Assembly (NCBI RefSeq): GCF_001447195.1
Contig: NZ_LFRI01000363.1
Location: 1-46,244 of the forward strand
DNA from: Aquabacterium parvum
Lineage (GTDB): Bacteria; Pseudomonadota; Gammaproteobacteria; Burkholderiales; Burkholderiaceae_C
Reading direction: 5' to 3'
DNA length: 46,244 bases
Shown: piece after piece, positions 33,376 to 42,577 of the stretch
Layout: each line of letters starts with the position of its first letter
Position numbering within the stretch: position 1 is the first letter of the stretch
Made by a program: the position numbers and the translations under genes
Notes under the pieces: model-generated
What the model was told of the DNA's origin: nothing
What the model saw: the letters and a program-made list of their open reading frames with translations, nothing else
Databases searched by the model: none

Positions 33376-36300
33376 GCGGGCTCCGCCTGGCGCTGTGCCG
33401 CGTAAACCTCGGGTGCGATGGCCTGCGAGACGATGGTGGCTTGGCCGAACGCGCCCTGGTTGTCGCACAGCTGCATGGTGACCTTGCTGGTGCGCGTCGT
33501 GCCCGTCCACGCGACCGGGGAGAAGTTGGGGCTCAGCCACAGTCGGCCATGGCGCCCGATCGGTGCACTCAGAGAAAAGCGCAGGTCCACGAGGTTCATG
33601 GGCGTGCCCAGCGGCACGGCCAACTTGCCGTGGGCCACCAGCATGAAACACTGGCGCGCGACCTCCAGGAAGTACAGCATCGACAGGCTGCCTGGAGGGC
33701 CGTCGGACAAGGCGTGCCCTTCGGGCAGTTCGGCGGTCACCACCCCCAGCGCGCCCTCGCGCATCTCCAGGTCATGGACCAGTCGGTTTTCGGTGCGGGC
33801 TTTGTGCAGCCACTTCGCTTCGGGCAAGGCGGTGGTGGCTGGAGGGACCGGGGCCGGGGCGCGGGGCGGGGCTTCGGTGGTGCCCACTTCGACCTCGCAG
33901 ACACACTGGCCCGCTTGTTCGATGCGAACGACGAAGCGCTGGGTGCCGTCTGCCTGACACGTCAGGCGAATCGGGGCCTGTTTTTCGGTGTAGCGCCGGA
34001 ACCGAACGCCCAGGCTGCTTGGCTGCTGCGATGCCTGGCCCAGGTCGACCAGGGCAAGTTCGGTGAGTTGGAGGGCCGCCTCCAGCAGGAGGATGCCCGG
34101 CACGTGGTCGAGCGGGTGATCGAAGTAGTAGGGGTGGCCCTCGTCGACGATGGCCGTGGCGAGCCAGGACCCCTGCTGGCGATCGATCTGTTTGAGCAAC
34201 ACATTGCGTGGGTCGCGCCGGTTGACCATCAGCGCTGCACCGGGATGCGGGCAGGGGGCAGCCGGCGGCGTGTGCTGGAGCCGCTCCACGATGCGGGTGC
34301 GCAGACGCAGCGCATGCAGGAGGCTGTCGGCCAGGGCCTGGGGCCATGGAGGGGTGGCTTGGCTCGACATGCCCGCTGGGTGCATGGCGGGTTCCGGTTG
34401 CGCTGGGGGCGTCGCTGTACCGGTTTCTGGCACGTGGGTGACATCAGGCTCGCTGAAGCGCACGCGCAAGGGCAGTTGTGCGGCGGGCTCGCCGACGGGC
34501 GGGCGGACCTGGATGCGATCGATGAACAACCAGGCCACGGGCGTGCCCCGCTTTCGCCACTCGATCCAGGCATGGTCTTGCCCCGAGTTCAGGGCCGCCA
34601 GGAGGGTCTCCATCCCGCAGGCTTCGCCCATGAAGCCTGCGCGTTGCTGCGCGGCTCCCAGGTCGGATTGTTTCTCCGGGCACAACTCGACGAAGTCGGT
34701 GTGGCCGGTGTCGGCGGCGCAACCCAGCAGGGCCCGAGCCCTGCGGGCGTCCCGCACATCGTCACCAGCTTGCACGACCGCGTGCAGCCGCGCGATGGCC
34801 TGCGGGGGTGGATTCGAGTCTGCTGGGGCGTGCTGCAGGGCCAGCACGCCGTAGCCCTCGCCCCATGTCCAGGGTTGTGATCCGGCGCGTTGGGCTTCGA
34901 CCGGGCAATTGATGTAATGACCGGCCCCCAGGAGCAGGTGCTCGCAGCGCTCGCTCAGCCAGTCGCGGGCGGCCAGCAGCGAGTGCCAGAAGCTGTCTGA
35001 CGGGCCGGACAAGGTCTGGTGAAAGGCCCGCAGGTCCAGGATCTGTGCGGGGTAGCCCGACAGCATCGTGGGCAGCATCGTGGCCACGTCGTCGACCACG
35101 AGGTCTGGTGCGGCGGGCTGGCCATCTTCGAAGTGGGCTGCGCAGTCGCGGTAGCCCTTGTGGAAGCGCTCGCCTCCCAGGTTGGCGCACACGACCATGG
35201 CGGTGTCGGCCGAGCCACGCCATCCGGGCAGTCGGTCCACCAGCCGGCGCGTGCGGTGCGTGACCAGCAGTTTGAAAGCGTCCACATGGGAGAGCGGGCG
35301 CGGTCCCATGCGCCAGCCCGACACGTCGAGCGTGCACTCGCCTTGCAGGAAGTGCCCCTTCAGGCCCTTGACATCGGCGGCATTGGCCCTGGATGCCGGG
35401 AAGGGGCGTGGCGTGGACTCATGCGCCTGCGTGAGCGCTGGTTGCCAGTTCACGGCGTGCTGGCCGATGCCCAGGCTCGCATCCTGTCCGACGACGTCCA
35501 GGTTCAGCAGCCTGACCGGGTTGGGGCGGCTGGGCGTGCCTGCTGCCTGCATGGCGATGACGGTGCGGCCCAAGGCCGGTGGGGCTTCCTCGATGACGGC
35601 ATGGGCGTTGGCTCCACCGAAGCCGAAGCTGGAGATGGCGACCCGCAGGGGAGAGCCTTGCGCCTCCAAGGGGGCGGCCTGGCGGGGCAATTCGAAGCAG
35701 CTGTTGGCAAGGTCGTCGTGGGGGCGCACGTCGATGTGCGGGGGCACCACGCGGTGCTTGAGCATCAGCAAAGCCTTGGCGAGCGAGGCCGAGCCCGCCG
35801 CAGCGAGCGTGTGCCCCACCAGCGGTTTGATCGAGCCCAGCGGGATCTTGCGTCCAGAGCGCACGTGGGGCTGGAAGAAACTGTTGAGTGAGGCGATCTC
35901 CGTGTGATCGCCAACGGGTGTGCCCGTGCCGTGCGCCTCCACGTACTGGATGCTGGCGGGGTCAACGTCGCGGTAGGCGCGTTGGTAGGCGCAGACCTGA
36001 GCCTGGTGGCCTGGTGCGAAGACGGAGCCTTCTGCGCCATCGGAGGAAATGCCCAGGCTGCGCACCAGGCCCAGAGGCCTGCGCCCCGCGTGCAAGGCTT
36101 CGCCCAGGGGCTCGACCATGAACGCGGCCACGCCTTCGCCCGGCACGATGCCGTTCGCATCTTGTGCGAAGGCCTTCAGGCAGGCGTCAGCCGACAAGGC
36201 CTTGAGTTGCGAAAAGCCCAGGAAGAGTTGCGGCGGCAGGAACACGTTGACGCCAGCCACGATGGCGCGGCGAGCCTGACCGGTGTGGATCAGCGCTTGT

Positions 36301-36842
36301 GCCGTGGCCAGTGCATAAGGGAAGGAGCTGCAGGCCGTGTCGACGCTCAGCCTCGGGCCGTCGATCGCCAGGGACTCGGCGATGTCCGCCAACTGATCAC
36401 CCGGATCCAGCCAGTCTGCGGTGAAGCCGCGGTGCATCGCCAGGTGGCTGTCTGCGCGGCAGTGGCTGTCGTCCGACCAGGATGTGCCCATGACCAGCGC
36501 CGTGCCTTGCCGGGGAGCTGGCGATGCCCCCTGCAAGGCCGCGCCCTGCCACAGCGATTCGCACACCCGCACGGTGAGGTCGCGCTGCTGGCGCCAGGCG
36601 AAGTCACCGTGCCCTGAACTGGGCAGATCAAGGCAGAACGCCCGGTCCAGGTAGCTGCGGTTGCGTGTGCCCGGGGTGGCGCTCACGAAGCGGTCGGCCG
36701 GGATGCCCCAACGCGAGGGCAGTGAGGTCAGCGGTGCGGGGATTGCCTGCACGATGGCAGCCCAGAGGTGTTCGAGCAGGCCGTGGCCGGCGAATTGGCC
36801 GGACATCGCGGAGATGCAGAGCAGGTCCAGATCGATCGACAT
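33372..36842 (-). CDS. KS-CLF polyketide/fatty-acid synthase with two C-terminal AfsA-like hotdog domains
   Basis: This 1156-residue protein has an active ketosynthase (about 1-425) with Cys171 (DTACSS), His304 (EAHGTGT) and His344 (LVGHTLAAAG). A second thiolase-fold domain follows (about 435-790); there the Cys aligns with Ser in GPSDSF and both His are replaced (ELCPEK, GFMGEA), as in a chain-length factor. The third part (868-990) has RDPRNVLL and YYFDHPLDHVPGILLLEA, matching the C-terminal half of A-factor synthases (AfsA/ScbA). The fourth (1008-1145), with HKARTENRLV and LEVARQ, resembles their N-terminal half, so the halves are in swapped order. They could make an acyl-DHAP-type ester or act as dehydratases. 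GGAG precedes the ATG. Confidence 0.85.
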   Translation of the reverse strand: MSIDLDLLCISAMSGQFAGHGLLEHLWAAIVQAIPAPLTSLPSRWGIPADRFVSATPGTRNRSYLDRAFCLDLPSSGHGDFAWRQQRDLTVRVCESLWQGAALQGASPAPRQGTALVMGTSWSDDSHCRADSHLAMHRGFTADWLDPGDQLADIAESLAIDGPRLSVDTACSSFPYALATAQALIHTGQARRAIVAGVNVFLPPQLFLGFSQLKALSADACLKAFAQDANGIVPGEGVAAFMVEPLGEALHAGRRPLGLVRSLGISSDGAEGSVFAPGHQAQVCAYQRAYRDVDPASIQYVEAHGTGTPVGDHTEIASLNSFFQPHVRSGRKIPLGSIKPLVGHTLAAAGSASLAKALLMLKHRVVPPHIDVRPHDDLANSCFELPRQAAPLEAQGSPLRVAISSFGFGGANAHAVIEEAPPALGRTVIAMQAAGTPSRPNPVRLLNLDVVGQDASLGIGQHAVNWQPALTQAHESTPRPFPASRANAADVKGLKGHFLQGECTLDVSGWRMGPRPLSHVDAFKLLVTHRTRRLVDRLPGWRGSADTAMVVCANLGGERFHKGYRDCAAHFEDGQPAAPDLVVDDVATMLPTMLSGYPAQILDLRAFHQTLSGPSDSFWHSLLAARDWLSERCEHLLLGAGHYINCPVEAQRAGSQPWTWGEGYGVLALQHAPADSNPPPQAIARLHAVVQAGDDVRDARRARALLGCAADTGHTDFVELCPEKQSDLGAAQQRAGFMGEACGMETLLAALNSGQDHAWIEWRKRGTPVAWLFIDRIQVRPPVGEPAAQLPLRVRFSEPDVTHVPETGTATPPAQPEPAMHPAGMSSQATPPWPQALADSLLHALRLRTRIVERLQHTPPAAPCPHPGAALMVNRRDPRNVLLKQIDRQQGSWLATAIVDEGHPYYFDHPLDHVPGILLLEAALQLTELALVDLGQASQQPSSLGVRFRRYTEKQAPIRLTCQADGTQRFVVRIEQAGQCVCEVEVGTTEAPPRAPAPVPPATTALPEAKWLHKARTENRLVHDLEMREGALGVVTAELPEGHALSDGPPGSLSMLYFLEVARQCFMLVAHGKLAVPLGTPMNLVDLRFSLSAPIGRHGRLWLSPNFSPVAWTGTTRTSKVTMQLCDNQGAFGQATIVSQAIAPEVYAAQRQAEPA

Positions 36843-36857
36843 GGTGTTCTCCTGGGG

Positions 36858-39800
36858 TCAGGTGGCCGAGGCGTTGCCCTGCATCACTTCGAGCATGCGA
36901 GGACAGCTGATGAGCAGCCAGTCGGGCACGGTCGGGCGAGAGAGTTCGGCGTGAAAGCGGCGCGTGCCGTCTGCGTTGCCGATGCCTGACATGCCCAGTT
37001 GCGCCATGCGTTGCTGCACGGCGCGGTTGGCCAGGCCCGTCTCGTGCCACACCGACCACAGGAGCGAGACCACCCGGCTGTCTGGGCATGCGCTGGCCAG
37101 CTCTCCTGCCATGGCGTTGAGCACCTCGTTGCCGGCGCAGTAGTCCGTCTGCCCGGCATTGCCGGTGTGCGAGACCAGCGAGCTGAAGAAAACGATGTAC
37201 TTGGGCGCCTGCCGGGCCAGTGCCGAGCGCAGGTGCAGGGCGCTGTGGGCCTTGGTTCGGAACACACGCAGGAAGCTGTCGACCGGCTTGGCGCCCAGCC
37301 CTCGGTCTTCAACCACGCCAGCGGCGTGAATCACCATGTCGATGCGCCCCAGCTGGCTCGATGCCTGCTCGATGACCGCCTCGACGGCATCGGGCTGTGT
37401 CAGGTCTGCCGACAGGTAGTGGAACTGGCCGCCAGCTTCGCGCACGCGCTGCGCCGTGCGGGCCAGGGCTCGCTGACGCGGGTCTGCGTCGAGCTGCACA
37501 GGGGTGCCTGGGGCCTGCTGTGCGCGACCGTCGTCACTGGGTTCGGCGCGTGAGGCGGCTTCGTCCCATGGAGTGCGGCCGATCGCGACGATGCGCGAGC
37601 CATACCTGTGAGCCAGGTCGATGCCCACCTCGGCAGCGATCCCGACGCCTCCGCCGAACAGCAGCACCACGCTGTTTTGATCGAGGTCGAGTTTGGCGTT
37701 CGCCGGGGGTTCGATCTCGGGGTGTGGGTCGGCGATGCGCTCTGTGGCCTTGCCCCCTTGAAGCCGAAGGTCGTGTTTGCCAGGGTGCGCGCAAGCGAGG
37801 GCCAGCGCGGCGTTCAGATCGGATGCATCGTCAAGGCTCACCGAGCTCACGGTGATGCCGGCATTGCGCCACTCATGGCTGAGGGCGCGCGCCACCCCTC
37901 TTGCCCCCGCATCGCAAAGCGGGTGGCCGGCCAGCAGCACGCCGAGTCGGGTGATGGTCGGGCCGGAGGCCTTGCCCAGGGCCTTGGCCAGCGTGAACAG
38001 CGCGAGGGCCGGAGCATCCAAGGCATCGGCGCCCAGGCGGTTGTTGTCGCTGCCTTTGGCTTGTGTCACGAAGGCTGCGGTGCAAGGACCCAGCCCTGTC
38101 AGCAAGGGCTCGATGGCCTTGGTGAGGCCATCCACATCGCCCAAAGCGATCGCGTCTGCCCCGGGCCGTTGCCAGCCGTGCTCGCTGAACACAAGGTGCT
38201 GCACGACGGTGCCTGCTTCGCGCAGTGAAGCGATCAGGCGGTTCGTTGCGGGGGTGTCTGCGCCGACCAACCAGAGGCGTTCGATGCGAGGGCTGTCGGG
38301 AACCTGGCGTGGCACGTCGATGTGCCGGTAGCGCTGAAGGCGGTCTCCCGGCCTGGATGCAGCTTCTCGCTTTTTCGGGGCATCTGCCAAGGGGAGGTGG
38401 GCCAGCAACTCCAGCCCCTCCTTGACCGAAGACACCGAGATCAGCGCTTCTCCTGCGAGCTTGAACGGGGCCTGCCACAGCGCGGTTTGCCCCCAAAGCC
38501 GAGCGCGTTCGAAGCTGTTGAGCGACAGGGCCTGGAACGGGGTCGACTCGTCCAGCGCCACCCCCGCCTGCCTGGCGTTGGGGCCGAGGTTGGACAGCAG
38601 TTGTGCCTTGAGGTCTTGCAGCAGCGGCGGCCATTCGCGATCTTGCGCCTGTGGGGGCGCTGGCGTCACGTGAGCCGGTGCGCTGACACTGGCCTTGGCG
38701 ACGGTGGATACCGGGCTGAGCAGCCGCACGATGTCCTGGATGCTGCGCGCCTCGAACAGGGCGCTGGCATGTTGGCGGGCTTGGGGCCAGGCTTGTCCCA
38801 GGGCTTCGAACAAGTCGGTGCGGGCCAGCGAGTCGATGCCCAGGTCTTCGAGGGCTGCGCATTCATCGATGTCTGCGCTGGCGAACCCGGTTGCCTCGGC
38901 GACGCGGCCTTTGAGCCACTCGCAGATGTCGGGCGTGGCATGTTCAGACTGCGTGGGCTGTGCGGGCAGCGAGGTGCTCAGCGCCTTGATGACATCCGCG
39001 ATGCAGCGGGCGCCCAGCACCTGCTCGGCTGCGGCTTCCGACACCGCCGTGCGCTGGTTGAGTCGGGTGTAGATGTCCATGAAGGCCAGCGAGTCCACGC
39101 CCAGGTCGTCAAAGCGCGCTTGAGGGTCGATGCTGGATGCGGCGTAGCCAGTCAGTTGAGACACCTCCTGCTGCAGCCAGGTGAGCAGGTCCTGGTCTGC
39201 GGTCGCCACCGCTGAAGGGCTGTGTGCGATCGGGTGTGACAGCGCTGGTGATGCCGATTGAGGCGAGGGCATGGCGGGTGCACCAGCGCCCATGGCCGAG
39301 CCGGCCAACAGGCTCTCGTGGACCTGCAGGTGGGCGTGTGCAAGCCGGGTGCTGTCGCTGAGCATCTGCTGGAGCACCGAGTCGGCCACCGGCTGTTGCG
39401 CAGTGGTGTCCAGCACGCGATCCATGAGCGCGAAGTAGCGTTCCACGATCCGGGTGTTCTCTTGCAGGAAGGCTTCGATCAGCGGGGTGTCTCGTTTCAT
39501 GACCAGACCTTTGGGCGGGTTGTCTTGCGGCGGGGCGGGGTGCTGCGTGGCTTGGATGTGTGGCATCGACAGCGCACCGTGGAGGGCGAGCTCTGCCTGG
39601 ATGCGTGCCAGCCTTTGCCAGATCGGGGTGTCGCCCTTGGGCGAGCAGGTGATGACGCGGTGCGGTGCGTCGCCCAGGTTCTGCTTGACGAGTTTGCTCA
39701 GAACCTGCCCCGGGCCCACCTCGATGAACAGGCGCACGCCGGCGGTGTACAAGGCCTGGCAGGTTTCGACCCACCGGACCTGGCTGGTGACCTGGCGGTG

Positions 39801-40838
39801 CAGGCTGTTGGCGATGAGGTCAGCGGCCCCTTCCTCTTCGATCGGGTAGGGGCTGGCGGTGAGGTTGGCGATCACCCGAGCCCGGGACGTGGCGTGGAAC
39901 TCGTGGCGACGGGCGCACCCCCGCAGGTGCTCGTGCCAAGCCGTCAGCGCCGGTTGCATCCGCGAGGTGTGAAAGGCTGCAGAGGCGCCTTGGATGAGCG
40001 CACATCGCCAGCCTCTGTGCTGGCACGCCTGTGCAAAGTCCTTGAGCACCTGACTGGGGCCTCCCACCACGGTTTGTGCGGGGGCGTTGAGGTTGGCGAT
40101 CTCCAGCTCAGGCCAGGTTTTCAGGCATTCCGCCACAGCGGCGCCATCCGCTCCGACGGCGGCCAGCGCGCCTGGCAGTTGGGTGGCCGCTTGCGCCATG
40201 GCCTGACCGCGCTCGTGCGTGAGCCTTGCCAGCGTGGCATCGTCGTAGGCGCCTGCGTGCCACAGCGCGACCAGCTCACCATAGCTGTGGCCAACGGCCC
40301 AGTCGGCCTGCACCCCCAGGCGCGTGAGCGTGCGCGCCAGCGCCGAACACGCGTAGCCCAGGCCGGTCTGCACGGCGTGGGTGCCTGCCATGGCGTGCTC
40401 CGGTCGATCTGGAGCGTCGAAGAACCAGGTTTTCAGCGAGCGGCCGTGAACCTGACGGGCGACCTCATCGAGCTCGAGCAGGCTCGCTGAAAACTCGGGC
40501 ACGGGCAACCACTCGGCCAGCATCCCGACGTGCTGAGAGCCTTGCCCTGGGAACATCAGTGCCACACCAGCCGTGCCGAGCGGGGCATCGGTGTGAAAGA
40601 TGTCCTCGTGGGCGTCGATCCGACCGCGTGCGAGCAATTGCTGGTGGGCCAGCGCTCGCGATGCGTTCAAGGCTTCGGTGTCAGCGCCGACCACCGCCAG
40701 CCGATGCCGCGCTTCGGGAACGGGCTGGCGCGTGCAGGGGGCTGAGCCCGGCAGCGGGTTGGACAATTGATCAATCAGCCCCTGATGGCTGGTGGCGGCA
40801 TCCAGGTGCCAGCAGAAGGTGTGACGAGGCGGCGTCAT
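36858..40838 (-). CDS. AT-ACP-ACP-ACP(-like)-KR iterative synthase subunit (PfaA-like without KS)
   Basis: This 1326-residue protein has an acyltransferase (about 90-430) with Ser185 (GHSYGE) and His290 (AAFHTS), consistent with malonyl-CoA. Two carrier domains follow with DLGVDSLA (Ser583) and DLGIDSLA (Ser670). A third carrier-like segment has a Ser in the altered setting SLNSFE (Ser775). The ketoreductase (about 850-1290) has a cofactor loop FGGGVGIAAE and Ser1220, Tyr1233 and Asn1237. No ketosynthase, dehydratase or enoylreductase is present, so it must work with the KS-CLF-hotdog protein encoded 15 nt downstream. Tandem carriers plus KR recall PUFA synthase PfaA. The start overlaps the monooxygenase stop by 4 bp on the upstream side. 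Confidence 0.87.
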   Translation of the reverse strand: MTPPRHTFCWHLDAATSHQGLIDQLSNPLPGSAPCTRQPVPEARHRLAVVGADTEALNASRALAHQQLLARGRIDAHEDIFHTDAPLGTAGVALMFPGQGSQHVGMLAEWLPVPEFSASLLELDEVARQVHGRSLKTWFFDAPDRPEHAMAGTHAVQTGLGYACSALARTLTRLGVQADWAVGHSYGELVALWHAGAYDDATLARLTHERGQAMAQAATQLPGALAAVGADGAAVAECLKTWPELEIANLNAPAQTVVGGPSQVLKDFAQACQHRGWRCALIQGASAAFHTSRMQPALTAWHEHLRGCARRHEFHATSRARVIANLTASPYPIEEEGAADLIANSLHRQVTSQVRWVETCQALYTAGVRLFIEVGPGQVLSKLVKQNLGDAPHRVITCSPKGDTPIWQRLARIQAELALHGALSMPHIQATQHPAPPQDNPPKGLVMKRDTPLIEAFLQENTRIVERYFALMDRVLDTTAQQPVADSVLQQMLSDSTRLAHAHLQVHESLLAGSAMGAGAPAMPSPQSASPALSHPIAHSPSAVATADQDLLTWLQQEVSQLTGYAASSIDPQARFDDLGVDSLAFMDIYTRLNQRTAVSEAAAEQVLGARCIADVIKALSTSLPAQPTQSEHATPDICEWLKGRVAEATGFASADIDECAALEDLGIDSLARTDLFEALGQAWPQARQHASALFEARSIQDIVRLLSPVSTVAKASVSAPAHVTPAPPQAQDREWPPLLQDLKAQLLSNLGPNARQAGVALDESTPFQALSLNSFERARLWGQTALWQAPFKLAGEALISVSSVKEGLELLAHLPLADAPKKREAASRPGDRLQRYRHIDVPRQVPDSPRIERLWLVGADTPATNRLIASLREAGTVVQHLVFSEHGWQRPGADAIALGDVDGLTKAIEPLLTGLGPCTAAFVTQAKGSDNNRLGADALDAPALALFTLAKALGKASGPTITRLGVLLAGHPLCDAGARGVARALSHEWRNAGITVSSVSLDDASDLNAALALACAHPGKHDLRLQGGKATERIADPHPEIEPPANAKLDLDQNSVVLLFGGGVGIAAEVGIDLAHRYGSRIVAIGRTPWDEAASRAEPSDDGRAQQAPGTPVQLDADPRQRALARTAQRVREAGGQFHYLSADLTQPDAVEAVIEQASSQLGRIDMVIHAAGVVEDRGLGAKPVDSFLRVFRTKAHSALHLRSALARQAPKYIVFFSSLVSHTGNAGQTDYCAGNEVLNAMAGELASACPDSRVVSLLWSVWHETGLANRAVQQRMAQLGMSGIGNADGTRRFHAELSRPTVPDWLLISCPRMLEVMQGNASAT

Positions 40839-42574
40839 GCGACCTCCGCCGCCAGGACCTGGGATGGCAGGTCTTGGGGACTCACGCCCACGTGGCCAGG
40901 CATCAAACCCAGGTTCATTTCGACGAAATGCATCAGGTCTTGCGGGCGCTTGCCCATGAAGGCGATGTAGCCGTCTGGCCTGACCAGGACGATGCCGCCT
41001 GCGGGCATCGCCAGCCGGTCGTGCAGTTGCCAGGTCGGGTCGGGGATGGAGGCCACAGGGCCGTTCAGCGGAACGAGCGCGTCAAGGACCAGCCAGGTGT
41101 TCAAGGCGGGGTAGGTGTTTCGCAGGTCTTGCGCCAGCTGGGCCTGTTGCACCGTCTGCTCGCCTTGATCGTCGGCGCCTGTGAACAGCAGCACCATGAA
41201 CTCGCTGCGCACCAGCTCCAGCAGCCGCCGGGGGCGCTCGCCCTGCGGTGTCCAAAGCGGCACATCCGGTAGCAGCTCACCTGCTCTGGGCGGCGGGAAC
41301 GCCGACTTCACTCGGGGGCGTCGGGTGCTGGGGCGCCGGTCGCGTCGGCTCAGCATGTGCTGGACGCTGCCTGCTTTGCGGATGTGATAGCGGTGCCCTG
41401 AAATCATCCATGGCAGGCGGGCCTGCACCGATGGCAAGGAGCTGATCAGCGGCAGCAAGGTGTCACGCAGGCCGACCAGCCACCGCGACCTCAGGGTCAA
41501 CAGCCGGGTGAGCGTGTGAGCGGTCTTCTCGGCCTCGAGCGCAATCGGGTGCCGCTCGCTGTCATAGGTGTCGAGCACCCGCTCGGGCAGGCTGCCCGCG
41601 TGAACGTGGGCGATTTTCCAGGCCAGGTTGTAGGCCTCGGAGATGCCCAGGTTCATCCACTGTCCGCCGATCGGGCTGCCGATGTGGGTGGCGTCCCCCA
41701 CCAGGAACACGCGGCCGACCCGCTGGGTGTTCGTGCGCCGATGCTGGAATGCCGCCATGGTTTCCGACGACGGGTTAGACAGTTTCATCAGCTGACCTCG
41801 GCCGTCGCACAGCTGTTGAAAGCTCTCCACGGTCAAGGGCATGCGCTGGCCTTCAGGCGGCAGCTCGCGTGGGATCTCGACGAACAGCCGGTAGCGACCC
41901 TGGTCGTCCAGTGGCGCCACGGCGACGTAGCCTTCGCGCTCCCCCAGGAAAAACACCCCTTCGTCGTGCCAGCCGTTCCAGCGGATGTCCATGTCGGCCA
42001 GCATGAAGTGCCGCATGTAGTGCTCGCCATCGAAGCTCAGGCCAAGTTGCTTGCGGACCGTGCTGCGCGCGCCATCGGAGCCGATCAGCCATGACACCCT
42101 GATCGACTCGCGCTCTCCCGAGGGCTTCTTCAGTGTCGCCATGACGTGCGTGCCCTCGTCGCGCATGTCCAGCAGCTCTGTCTGCCATTCGATGCGCCCG
42201 CCCAGCTCGCTCAATCGATTCATCAGCAAGCGCTCGGTCTGGGGTTGGGGCAGGCTCAGCAACAGCGGGTGCGCCGCATCGAGCAGTGTGAAGTCGTAGC
42301 GCAAGATGGTTTTGCCGCGTGACTGCACACGGAAGTACTTGATCGCGTGACCCGTCTCGACCGCGTCCTTCGCGATGCCGAGGTCGCAGAAGATGTCCAG
42401 CGTGCGCGAGTGCAGGGCCAGCGCCTTGGTCTCGGTCGATGGCCCGGCGTTGCGTTCGATGATCCGGTAGGGGATGCCAAAGCGTTGCAGCTGCAATGCC
42501 AGCGTCATGCCGATCGGGCCGGCTCCGGCGATGAGCACAACGCCGTTGGGTTGGGGTGAACGATGCGCTTGCAT
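40835..42574 (-). CDS. FAD-dependent aromatic-hydroxylase-type monooxygenase with thioredoxin-like C-terminus
   Basis: This 579-residue protein is of the p-hydroxybenzoate-hydroxylase/PgaE family. It has the FAD loop AGAGPIGM (about 16-23), the DG motif IGSDGARSTVRK (about 168-179) and the GD motif FLVGDATHIGSPIGGQWMN (about 290-308). A C-terminal thioredoxin-fold domain (about 440-560; LFTGADDQ, VLVRPDGYIAF) is as in phenol-hydroxylase-like members. It likely adds oxygen to an unsaturated or aromatic polyketide intermediate. Four bp overlap with the AT gene and 3 bp spacing to the phosphatase gene place it firmly in the operon. Confidence 0.87.
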   Translation of the reverse strand: MQAHRSPQPNGVVLIAGAGPIGMTLALQLQRFGIPYRIIERNAGPSTETKALALHSRTLDIFCDLGIAKDAVETGHAIKYFRVQSRGKTILRYDFTLLDAAHPLLLSLPQPQTERLLMNRLSELGGRIEWQTELLDMRDEGTHVMATLKKPSGERESIRVSWLIGSDGARSTVRKQLGLSFDGEHYMRHFMLADMDIRWNGWHDEGVFFLGEREGYVAVAPLDDQGRYRLFVEIPRELPPEGQRMPLTVESFQQLCDGRGQLMKLSNPSSETMAAFQHRRTNTQRVGRVFLVGDATHIGSPIGGQWMNLGISEAYNLAWKIAHVHAGSLPERVLDTYDSERHPIALEAEKTAHTLTRLLTLRSRWLVGLRDTLLPLISSLPSVQARLPWMISGHRYHIRKAGSVQHMLSRRDRRPSTRRPRVKSAFPPPRAGELLPDVPLWTPQGERPRRLLELVRSEFMVLLFTGADDQGEQTVQQAQLAQDLRNTYPALNTWLVLDALVPLNGPVASIPDPTWQLHDRLAMPAGGIVLVRPDGYIAFMGKRPQDLMHFVEMNLGLMPGHVGVSPQDLPSQVLAAEVA

Positions 42575-42577
42575 GGG

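Noticed and set aside
38322..40490. Long plus-strand frames opposite the AT-ACP-KR gene
   Set aside because: Gly/Gln/Arg-rich shadows; the minus strand has intact catalytic motifs throughout.
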